A stretch of 63,479 nucleotides of DNA, from assembly GCA_017621705.1 (NCBI GenBank), contig JAGASR010000007.1, positions 1 to 63,479 on the forward strand. The letters are read 5' to 3'. The notes beneath the pieces were generated by a model. That model saw only the letters and a program-made list of their open reading frames with translations. It searched no databases and was not told the DNA's origin. Origin of the DNA: Clostridia bacterium. GTDB taxonomy: Bacteria > Bacillota > Clostridia > Oscillospirales > UBA644. Of this stretch, positions 44,301 to 54,300 are shown piece after piece. Position 1 is the first letter of the stretch; the number at the start of each line of letters is the position of its first letter. Position numbers and translations under genes: made by a program.

Positions 44301-47300
44301 GAGTTTATATCCGGTAAGAGTTTGAACGGTAATCTTATTATCCGCAAAAGAATATGCAAAGCCGTCAAGACCGGGAAGTTTATCGATCTCATAAAGACCG
44401 AGGGTTGTTTCAACATCTGTAGAAAGTTTCCATTTATTGTTGTAAGAAGAACTTTCGGTAAAGGAAATTGTAACGCTTGCCTTTTTGTTTTCTTCATCAT
44501 AAGCAAACATTGCGTTTGCATCGGGCTGTTCATCGGCATTTACGGAACTGTCGAGCCAGATAAGGGGATAGGTCGAAGAACCGTCTTCCGAAGTAAATAC
44601 AAAACCTTTTCGTGTAAGGCCGTTGCCCTTAGCAATAAGTTCGGCTTCTGCGGCACTTTCTGCAGAGAAAGTGATGTTAAGAAGCATATCTTTGGAAGGA
44701 TCATAGGTTCCGAGATTTATGGTATGATTCATGAGATCCGCAGTACTATCAATACTTGCGGGGTTCGACATTCCGGTAGTCATGAACTGCATACCGCCGT
44801 TCGAACTTGCGCTCATACGGGCATTCGTACCGAGGCTCATGAACATTACCCTACCCGATGCGGGATCGTTGCCTACGGCCAGAGTAGCGATCGGATAAGT
44901 GGGCTCGGGTGTATCGTATTTACCGAATGCGAAGTCTACATCGCCGCCCCAGTAATATGTGACACCCATATCGATTTTCAGGACACGTAATGCGCCCCAG
45001 ATCTTACTGTTATTGACACCGAGATCGACAGAGCCGACTTTTATACTCGGAATAATAACGAGGTCGGGAGTATGTACGGAAGCCGTTGCAAATGCTTCCC
45101 AGAAATAGTTGTCGTTCTCTCTATCCTCTTCAATGACGATATAGCCACCGCCCTTGATGATACTGAGGATATCGAGATACATATGTCCTCTTAGGAAGAA
45201 TTCGGGATACCATGCAACCTCCAGGCTCATTTCATCGATCAGCTCGACACGTGCGATGCTGACATTTTCCATTGTTGCCTTGAAGCTGCGCAGGCTTGCT
45301 TCAACAGTTGCCTTGGCTTCAAGAACCTGGAAAATTCTGAAGGCTGTTGTCAAAATCAGCGTCATCGGGGGAAGCTTCGATACAACAAACATCGAATCGT
45401 AAATATTCGACATACCGCCGCCGAGACCGATGATCCAGAAGCAGCCGACACCGTCGATATTTATACCGGGGAAGCCGCCCTCAACATATGCGTAGAAATT
45501 ATCTACGGCAGGAGCGCCCGCAGGAGTTTCTTTCATGCCGAAAGATGCTTCAATTTTGACCATTATCAAATCTGCGGCACCCGCAACACCGAATTCCCAG
45601 ATACGGCCGTCGCGGTACATATTTGCAGGAAGGACTTTAAGGCTCAAAGAACCTTCAACAGAAGGAAGGACATCGAAATACTCGGGCAATTTAACTTCAA
45701 TAGTTGTATTGAAGCCTGCGAAACCGCCGCCGAAGAGAATATCCGTTACATAAAGACTTAACGAACCTCTTTCAGAATCGAGGAATTTCTTCTGATCTTC
45801 CGCAAAACGTTCCTGAACATCACGGAGCTGATCTGCGGTATAGTTTTTCTTTGCAAGAGCGAGCTGTGCAACGTCAAGAGAAGAAGTTTTACGTTCACCC
45901 CAGTTAAAGTTGGAGGGTAAAAGAAAATCGGGGGAAAGTTCTGCACCGAAGGAGATAACTCTCATTCTGGGAGTTTCGTTGGTGACCGTACCTTTTTCAA
46001 GAGCCATATAACCGAACTGACAGTAACGGAATTCGAAGAACATACCTGCAATAGTCTGCATGGGACTTGCAGCACCGGGCCAGAGTAAGGTTATGGCATT
46101 TGTATTTGCAATATTGTTTTCGATATCACCGCAAACATTTCCTTCATAGTCATATTCGATCATGGAATTGAGATCGCCGTTTTCGAAGGAAGTGATAGCA
46201 CAAACACCGTCCCAGACACTCGTTCTGGCATTAGTGGTGTAGACCTTACCGTCGATATCGATATTGATAACCTGATCTTCTTTTCCTGCATTATCTACAA
46301 CAAGAGCAACCGTACCGCATTCAACATCGAGACAGTTACTGATATTGATAGTGCTGAGGGGTTTGCCCTGGACATCGGTTAAAGAGTTTGCACGGACTTC
46401 AACGATCTGACCGTTTTCGCGGCGGACACCGAAGTCGCCTCGGAATTCAAGGTAAACACGGTCATATCTGTCAGATTCTTTTTTGAACGCTTGCTTATAG
46501 GAATCCTCAGTTCTGTACAAACCGATGGTATAAGTCGGGTTCTTATCAGTATAATCATCGGCTTTTTCTATGGTTGCGACACCGTAAGTTGAAGATACTT
46601 TTGTAAGATCATCTGTTACCTGAACACGAAGCATTTCGGAGGTTGCATCCTCCTTGGTTGCATCGACCCAGTCGAAAATGATCTGATATGTACCGAGAGA
46701 CATCGTTTCGTCAACAACGAGGTTGATCGTTCCGTTATTCGTATCGACTACGATATTGGTACCGGGGACAACTACGTCCTGACCCTTGCCGTTTATGGGT
46801 CTGAGGATCGCGGCATATGTTGTCGGATCTTTCAGAAGGCCGAAGTTAAGACCGGAAAGATAGATATTTCTGGTACCTTCATAGTAAATAACGTCGGGAG
46901 AAATCGTATTGAAAACGATCGTTTCGCCAAGCTCACCGGGACAGAAAAGATAGAATTCTCTTGTTCCGATAAGACGGGCATCGGTCAGTTCATCACCGTT
47001 TGTGGTGTTATAAACAAGAACTTTGAATCTGCGGTATTCGCTGACGATAAGAGGGGTTACGTTGAAGTAAGCATCGATAATGGCTTCTTCGCCTGCTTTG
47101 AATTCGGTGATTACTTCTGTGAGAGTACCGCCCTCCGCCCCTTTTCTGTCGGGGAAATAAAGATAATCTTCATACGGATAAACGTTGTTCATCGTTTCAA
47201 CGACAACGGTAACCTTTTCATACGTTTCGTCTGAAATATTTTCCAGCATCATTTTAAGCTGGATATCACCGTCACTGCCGTTTAAGACCTGAGTGTTATA

Positions 47301-48335
47301 CGCATTGACATTATCTTCTTTAAGTTCCATTGCAGAGGGAAGAACGGGGAAATTGATCGCCACGGTTTCTTCCTTGTTCATAGTTGCGTTGGAGTAAATA
47401 CCGTAATAAGTGGAAAAGCTCTTTTCTTCATTTGCTTTGAGTTCGCCGAGATCGTAATACATAGCGTAAGCACTGTCGGCAGTCATGTATTCCTGACTGT
47501 AAGCATTGGTAAATGTTATATCTTTGGGAATAAACTCAAAAACAGAAGACGCAAGATTGTTCCAATGGCCGAAAGCCATCTGATACGGGGAAACTGCTTT
47601 ACCGTCAAGAACAGCGTCTACGGTATATGCCGTAATAGTCGGAGAAAAGGCATTATCAACAGCAAAAAGTGTGCCGCTGTAGTTATCGCCCTCGTTCTCA
47701 CCGCTGTTATCAATAACGGTATCCTTGATTACATGGGTATATTCGTTAAGTCTGTTGGGAACTTCGTAAGTGGCGTAATCCTGAAAACCGAGCGCAGTAT
47801 CATACATGACACGCATCTTGATATCAACGATATCGTCACTTACGGAAGAAACAGTATAAGCGACATTTACCATGCCGTGAAGGGAAGCGGTTTCGTCAAG
47901 CAGAGTAAGAGTCTGCTTGACGGTAATATCTTTGACACCCCAGGTGGCAACTATGGAGTTGCCTTCCTGGGTAAGAACGACATCCTGTGTGTCAAGACCG
48001 AGGAAGCCGTATTTACGTCCGAAAATATATTCTTCGGTGGTTGTTTTTCCGTCACCGGAATCACGGGTCACCTGAAAAGAAGTATAAGATGTATCGTAAT
48101 CCTTTGCGGGATAAAGAAGATTTTTATTATTGTCCGCTTTATCCAGTTTGTCACCCTCAACGGTATCGATAAGGAAGCCGCCGTTTTTACCGGAAACGGT
48201 CACCTTGATATATCCGTCGTTGATTTCCAGTACATCGGGGTTGGTTGTTGCCGCAAGCGATGATATCGGAAGCATCGTAAAGAGCATCACGATACATAGA
48301 ACGGACGACAATATTCTTTTAAATCTGTTTTTCAT
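41388..48335 (-). CDS. Giant anchored surface protein with pilin-isopeptide repeats
   Basis: 2315 residues. A signal peptide runs to SSLAATT. The first about 1500 residues have no family I recognise; about 850-1230 include long hydrophobic beta stretches. Ig/fibronectin-like modules follow (about 1350-1850), one with SGPALFISEPVNGAFFGG. A Pro/Asp/Ser-rich hinge (DPDNPDNPDEPSIPGSGSGS) leads to three domains of the pilin isopeptide-linker type (FctA/Spy0128-like), each with GDFxFxLY or EF and YKYxVxxxAS...IIYDxxxYxI blocks. A single C-terminal helix then KKR anchors it. No LPxTG is seen, so it is membrane- rather than sortase-anchored. Second gene of an operon, 27 bases after the other giant gene. 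Confidence 0.85.
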   Translation of the reverse strand: MKNRFKRILSSVLCIVMLFTMLPISSLAATTNPDVLEINDGYIKVTVSGKNGGFLIDTVEGDKLDKADNNKNLLYPAKDYDTSYTSFQVTRDSGDGKTTTEEYIFGRKYGFLGLDTQDVVLTQEGNSIVATWGVKDITVKQTLTLLDETASLHGMVNVAYTVSSVSDDIVDIKMRVMYDTALGFQDYATYEVPNRLNEYTHVIKDTVIDNSGENEGDNYSGTLFAVDNAFSPTITAYTVDAVLDGKAVSPYQMAFGHWNNLASSVFEFIPKDITFTNAYSQEYMTADSAYAMYYDLGELKANEEKSFSTYYGIYSNATMNKEETVAINFPVLPSAMELKEDNVNAYNTQVLNGSDGDIQLKMMLENISDETYEKVTVVVETMNNVYPYEDYLYFPDRKGAEGGTLTEVITEFKAGEEAIIDAYFNVTPLIVSEYRRFKVLVYNTTNGDELTDARLIGTREFYLFCPGELGETIVFNTISPDVIYYEGTRNIYLSGLNFGLLKDPTTYAAILRPINGKGQDVVVPGTNIVVDTNNGTINLVVDETMSLGTYQIIFDWVDATKEDATSEMLRVQVTDDLTKVSSTYGVATIEKADDYTDKNPTYTIGLYRTEDSYKQAFKKESDRYDRVYLEFRGDFGVRRENGQIVEVRANSLTDVQGKPLSTINISNCLDVECGTVALVVDNAGKEDQVINIDIDGKVYTTNARTSVWDGVCAITSFENGDLNSMIEYDYEGNVCGDIENNIANTNAITLLWPGAASPMQTIAGMFFEFRYCQFGYMALEKGTVTNETPRMRVISFGAELSPDFLLPSNFNWGERKTSSLDVAQLALAKKNYTADQLRDVQERFAEDQKKFLDSERGSLSLYVTDILFGGGFAGFNTTIEVKLPEYFDVLPSVEGSLSLKVLPANMYRDGRIWEFGVAGAADLIMVKIEASFGMKETPAGAPAVDNFYAYVEGGFPGINIDGVGCFWIIGLGGGMSNIYDSMFVVSKLPPMTLILTTAFRIFQVLEAKATVEASLRSFKATMENVSIARVELIDEMSLEVAWYPEFFLRGHMYLDILSIIKGGGYIVIEEDRENDNYFWEAFATASVHTPDLVIIPSIKVGSVDLGVNNSKIWGALRVLKIDMGVTYYWGGDVDFAFGKYDTPEPTYPIATLAVGNDPASGRVMFMSLGTNARMSASSNGGMQFMTTGMSNPASIDSTADLMNHTINLGTYDPSKDMLLNITFSAESAAEAELIAKGNGLTRKGFVFTSEDGSSTYPLIWLDSSVNADEQPDANAMFAYDEENKKASVTISFTESSSYNNKWKLSTDVETTLGLYEIDKLPGLDGFAYSFADNKITVQTLTGYKLDTIGTVEVYAVGSDGQLYYLDEISATDPSSTEIPLPTDLPSGEYGVRIVASKESDNICSIVDSVYSFTYVNPLQPEDPTVSNIKLGGDYTIDVDVQTNSGDIDGYRTNIYVKDGSEWLPVEDFNDVIVEKDGDSQTETLTLGGKYTTVSYTDAEGNPISYTEAQNDSTSIEVKTTHSLEAGKTYRVGISAYKNDENGKPVYSNEVITSDSVVMIDAVAADVTVKAVGAKAINKIIDADSDTIDVITTQNAYFQITSDMKVSGKWTLDGGAQNGTFDSTNGTITVPEPISEGEHMLTLSGENENGDGFRVQYLFRVDCSGPALFISEPVNGAFFGGTDDNYTEETVNVIGSSEPGTTIIIKLDEETVSTTVVGESGSFSIPVVMDETRLSQTLTVSGIDTAGNASNEKEILLNNSITGVEGAYLGIFFNGEDVTNKSIPAGSSGKLELRFVAGDRSVVITEDSKIGRQIELSTMIIEGYASVEDMQLVTDKSVHGLLQATYDIQTATVVLGGNTADDPDNPDNPDEPSIPGSGSGSSSTPVTKPADPVSGSFKGTVSIIGDRDVGAGDFLFDLYKADNNFKAIGGSVQTVANGMFGSIVFNEVVFSEAGIYKYIVKANASNPIDGIIYDRDEYHITVDVRDNGRGKLYIYSQTVTRAVGILENAADSVMFEHVYMPDKTSVVIEGDTELKGNDLSAGDFEIILKSEDGSTSKAYNKADGSFSFDTLIFDKEGTYKYTVYVNASEAEDGVIYDESVYNITVKVYKNANGKLVSEVTIEKQGVGKVKEITFNNSFDAEFEPVSVDVVINNTVENIGYAQIGPEDFEFVLENVSTGEKLYGKTDITGKAVINLVFDKDDIDKQSVYKLSVVNGGRDYLEYSSDEHTLLVSVIIDDNNDLAAILGLDGKSVSRFVIDYTNVFNFNPIVEDQPIIETPDTEDTENNNSLTFSFIIFIVSVLAVMGGFFIRFVLKKR

Positions 48336-48362
48336 AATTTCAACTGTCCTCCAATACGCTTG

Positions 48363-51300
48363 TTAATCTTCCACATACAGAATTACTCTGTATGTATCCT
48401 GAGACTGAGTGGTAATGACTACGGTATAATATCCGTTTTCATCAAAACCGAGTTCGTAAGACTTAGCCTCTTCGGTATAAGAAGTCAATGTTTCGGCATT
48501 GATCTTAACCTGAGCGACTGTCTTGATACCGGTTTTCCACATTACTTTATACGGTTCGCCTGCAGAGCTGATTTCGAGATTGATATCATCTTTACTTACA
48601 ACAACGGTATCGTCTCTTTCAACAACTTCGCCGTTTACTTTAACGACAAGTTCGTTAGCACCGTAGAATCGGATCTGACCGACGCAGGAAGAAGAGTTTC
48701 CGGAGCTGTCGGTAACTTTGTAGGTGACACTTGTTGTGCCGCCAACCATCAGACGGGAATAAGTGAATTCGTAAACGAGCTGATCTGCGGGAGTTGTTTC
48801 GTCAGAAACGATGATATTGCCTTTAAGCAAAGCTTCGATCTCAGCATCAGTACTTTCAAGAGAAACGGATAAAAGATTTCTGAGCATGATCATGGAAGGA
48901 GCATTTTTATCTTTAAGGGGAACACTGTCAAGCTGGATAACAGCACTGTTACCGTAAGCATCGAAAGCTCTGATGATGGGATACAGACCGGACAGACTTT
49001 CGACTATCTGAACTGCAGTCCACTGATTTGCGGTTGCGGAGATCTCGGAAGAAGTATGGTCAACGGTGATCTTCGCATCGCGATCGGTCTTGATATAGAC
49101 TGTGTCGCCGACATTGGGGATAAGAGTTGAAGGATCAACTATTCCGCTGTCGTTTGCGGTTGTGCTTATATGCATTGTAATACCGTCAGAAACGATGCCG
49201 TTAATTGTTACGGACTTTTCTGTCCTGTTGCCTGCACGGTCAACAAAAGCGAACTTATAGTCACCGTTTTCAGAAACTTTTTGAGATTTGGTATAATACA
49301 GATAATCGTCTTCGACTTCGGTTATATACTGACCGTCGCCCTGGAAAACGACCTGTTCGCTGAGTTTCAGAGTGATAAGCGCATTGCGGTGATTTTCACT
49401 GTAAGAAATAGCAGTATCGAAAATTGCAGGTGCGGATTTATCGATGGAAACAATAGCGGGAAGATCAAAAGAGACTGTATGGTTGCTGTTTGCAGCACTT
49501 ACGCAGACAAGTTTCAAAGCAGTTTCGTTATACGAATAAGAAACTGTTGCCTGAGTTCCGAGGAAAGCAACCGTTGCGTAAGCAGGTGTGATCCTGTTGC
49601 CCTGAGCATCGGTAAAGTATGCTTCGCTGATATTCTTATTGAAAGTGAACTGAGCTGTTATATCCTGATTTGTCATCTTGATCCACAGCTGTTCAAGATT
49701 ATCTGCGGTTGCATTGGGATCGTAGTTTGCAGACCATTTCGGGCCCGATACAATGCTTATACCTGTCGTATCGATCTTATCGATATTGAAAGTAAGCTGA
49801 CCCGTAACAGTACGTCCGTTAAGTTCGTAGCTGTAATACAAGGTCTTGTTGCCGTTAGTTGTATAAACAAGATACTGATCTCCGTAGAAGGAGGATTCTG
49901 TATCGTCTTCGACTTTTGCACTCGGATCAGGAGCAAATGTTCCGTCTGTGATCTGAAGATTTGAAATACCATCAACATTGGGAGCAATAAGGTAAGCTCT
50001 TACTTCTGTTCCGTCCTTGCTGAGAGCAAGAGAATAACTCGGAACGGGAGCCTCTGCACCAAGAGCGGTAACATTTACGGGAACAGAAACAGCGTTACCT
50101 GCCTCGTCAACCACATGAATGATAAACGAGCAGTTTTGAGAAACAGCTACTGAACGTCCGATAACTTTGACGCCGTCGATCGTATCGCTTGTTCCGCCGA
50201 CATAGTTGGGAGCCGCGGTATTGTTTTCAGCTGTTACAAACACTTTAGTGGAGCTTTCGTCCAAGACATTAACATCAAGACGGTAGGAGTCTGCCCAGCC
50301 GAAGCAACCGATAAGGTTATTCATATCGGAGAAGATCATGGAAGATCCGTATGTTTCGCTCCAGTCGGAAATCCACTCCCCTGCTATAGTGCTGACGGGA
50401 GAAGTTTCGTCACGAAGTGTTGTGTTAAGATATGCAGCCAGAACATACTGAAGTTCACCGTCATAGATAGATGCACCGTTGATTGCGACATCGGGAGCCC
50501 AGATATCTGCAACAGGTGTTGTTTCTTCATTGGGAATTTCGGAATAAACCTTCTCTAAGAGAGTTACGGGAAGAGTAGCGGTAATATCTTCGCCAGCGGT
50601 TCCGACTATATTTGTATATCCGCTGAAAGTATACGAAGTAACACCGCCGGGTTCAAAAGTAAACGTGGGAGTAGTTCCCGTAAGAGGATCTATGAGAGGA
50701 ATCTCGTTTTCATCAACGACCCAAGCTTCAACAGTGCCGAAGACCACGTTGTTATAGGTGACACCGTCAACAACATAAGTATCAATGACATCCTGCTCCA
50801 AATAAGACCACTCGATCTTGGGTTTTATAGGTTCGTTATAGATATTGTCTACGATAATATCTATAGAATTAGTTGCACTGTCGTCAGATTCACTGTAGTA
50901 AACAGTAACATTATCATACGAGAACAAGGACGTACTGTCATCGGGATTTTCCATATCAAAGAAGGTATTATTGTAGAATGTAAGCTTAAGTTCTTTTGTG
51001 CCGTCACCTTCAACGATAGTTCCATCGGGAACAGCGATCTTTTCATAGTTGGGATCGTTATAGCTATGTACCTTTTCCACGGAAAGATCATACAACTCAC
51101 TGGTTATCGTAACAACTACAGGGCCTACGGTCGGTTCTGTGGTAGAAATAGTCACCTTGGGGTCGCTCGGTAAATTCAGATTTACTTCCTGAGAATACGA
51201 ATCACCGAATTTATCAATAAAATTAACGGTTACCGTTCCACTCTCGTATGCTCGGATAAAATGATACGTATTAAAATCTTCTGCTCCGTCGATAAGTATG

Positions 51301-54300
51301 TAGGGACGACCAAATCTCTTATCAGTCTTATCGCCGTCATCAAAATAACTCTCAATACGAACTTCACCGAACGATGAACCGTAAGCATATACCGTCGGTT
51401 TGACATTATATGAATTATACATATCGATCGGGGCTGATCTATAGACTTTTTCATCTGTTACCTCGCCGTTAAGATATGCGCGAACGGTAACCGTATGGCC
51501 TAACTCAGCACCAAGTTCAACATTCGGATTATATGGGACAGAGAAGAAGACACGGCCGACATTATCAATACGGTAAATACCGGCATCATTGACACCTTCT
51601 ACAATATCAGCGTTATTATCAGCTGCATTGATATATACAGGTTCTCTGTCATCAAGCTGAACCGAATATCCATCCATAACCCTTTCTATTGAATTATTGG
51701 ATTCATTGGAATAGGTATGGTTGATCGTCAGCATATAACGACCGTTTTCATCGACATTGTAATCATATGCACGAGTGACATTCAAAGATGAAATTTTACC
51801 GAGACCGGGATTGATCAGAGTATCAAACTGACTGTTGCCTGCATCATTTTCATCGCCGATAAAGGGAAGAATAACAACACCGTTGCCATATTCATCGACA
51901 GCAATGAAGAAGTCTTGAACATCGGGGCATCCATAGTTATCCTGCGGGGGATAATTATAGGGATCACTGCCACGGGTAAGAACGATGTTGTTGGGGTCAG
52001 AAACTTTTCTCAGAGCATAGGAATACGTATCGTGTCCGGAAATATACTGACCTGCGGTAAGCTGATAGAAATCGAGACTACCGCTTACGGAATTATAGCC
52101 TGTCACGGAAGCTGTAACGGAATTTGTATGACGCTGTTCAAAGACAGTTCCGTCATCGAGAGTGTAGGTTACATCCTTGCCCGGACCGGGTTCAAATTCA
52201 ACATTAACAGTGGGGATTGTTGTACGGAGAATAAGATCGAAATACATTACATCCGACATTTCGCCGTTAGTAAGCTGCAACTGATATGCAATTCTGTTTT
52301 TACCTAAAGTCAGACGGAAATCGCTATGACTCTTTGCAGGTTCCAATACGGACAAATCATCGACAACAATATTTCTTCCGTTATTAGGATCATACCATTC
52401 AATATCCTTATATAACGTTAAATATGCATATTGGTCGTTTTGGTAATCCAATTCAAAGGGAAGTGCTTCAAGATCCACGGGAGCGTTTGCATTCCAATAA
52501 CGGATACCTTTAAGTATACCAAGTTCACGACCCATATAGGTATTGCCGTCAAATTGACCGAGATCAATTTCAATAAGCGTATTAATACGACCGGAACCGC
52601 CGGTAGGAATAACAGCGTAGGAATTTTTGCCGTTTTTATCTTTGATTATTTCGAAGTTATCGCTGTAACCGTCATAAACTACACCTGCAGAAACTTCGAT
52701 TGTCTTCAAAGGAGAACCGTCCGCATTGCTCTGAGTAAATGTTAAGCAATCGAGAGTGTGGTCGTATGCATCGGGATCATCCGCATCAAATGCACCGTAT
52801 TCTCCGATCTGAAGAGAGATCTCGTCGGTAAAAGAATAGACACCGAACTCAGCATTGGGCTCTACTGCATCATAAAGCAAACGGGTGGGAGCGATAAATT
52901 CCTGACTGCCGCCAGCCTTCTGTGCGATACATACTTTCCAGACATAAACGCCGGTTTCGAACTTGCTGCCGTTGATACCAGCAGCAGGAACTATCATAGT
53001 CTGATTGATACCCGAAGAAAGAGGAATACGGGCAGTTACTTCCGCATCGGTTCCGGAAAGAGAACCGTCGTTGTTAACTTTTAAAAGGACTGCGTAAGAG
53101 TTATCCCAATCAACGTCAACGGTAGACCAATCGGGACGGATCGCATTCACTATAGTGAAATTATAACGGGCATCCTTGAAGTTCTCGGGCGTAAATCCAT
53201 AGTATCTATAGGAATTATATTCACCGTATATTTCAGATAAAGCACCGTTGGAAAGAGTCAAATTGCCAAAAGCAACAGAATGAGCATCGTTTCTGGGACT
53301 TGTACGGGATATCGACACAGTCATGCTCTGAGCTTTTTCGGTAGAGGCAACAGCGTCCTGACTTGCCTCTATTTCTTTTTCATAAGCCCAGATCGTGAAA
53401 GCTGCATCACCGTAAATGGCTGTGAGAAAATCACCGTTGGATTCAACGAAAGATCCGGTTGAATTATCGTACCATTTCAGGCTGTTTGTGCCGAAAAGCG
53501 AAATGGACTCGCTTGCACCGACAACAGACTGACCTCTGTGGATAATACCGTTTGCATCGGTATATTCAACTCTGATATAACCGCCTACTTTGCTGCCGTC
53601 CTCGGTAGTGAGGGGTGCGGAAATTATTATATCATTTACAGAGCTCGGAGTAAGAGGATCACCGGAATATGAAGCCTGTGGGATATACTTACTGAGATCC
53701 GCACTGAAGTTTACGGTAGGAAGTTGCGTTACATTATTATATTTATCGTAAACCCGGATATCAAGAGTATCTGAAACTGTTCCCGATCCGGAAACAGTTT
53801 TTTCGGGAACTGAGAAAGTAACTTTATAGTTATTGTTACAAGTCTCTTGATTTACAACACCTTCGGAACCCCATTTGTATTCAAATTTGGAGATTCCGTT
53901 AACGTCCTGAGCGGTAACAGTCGCGTTGAACCGAGCGGAGTTTGTATCCGCTACGGATACGGATGTTTCACTGCTGACCGAAGCGGTAGGAGCGACATTG
54001 TCAAGCTGAAGTCCGCTCAAGGGTTGGGTCTGTTGACTTGTATTACCGAGAATATCCCAGAGAGTGAAATCGAGTGCAGCGCCCGTCTGATCGGAGATCT
54101 CGATATTATCCGTATTATTAAGTTTCAAATAGAGGATATATTTACCTTCACTCGGAACGGTGATCGGCGAAGGAGACTGAGAAGTACGGCTTCCCAATGT
54201 ACCGCTGTTTGCATATATTCCCGTAAATGTTTCGGAAGCGGGAAGCAGAGAATAGCTATATTCGATTGCGGGGATATCATCGTTGCTGTACAACGAAAAA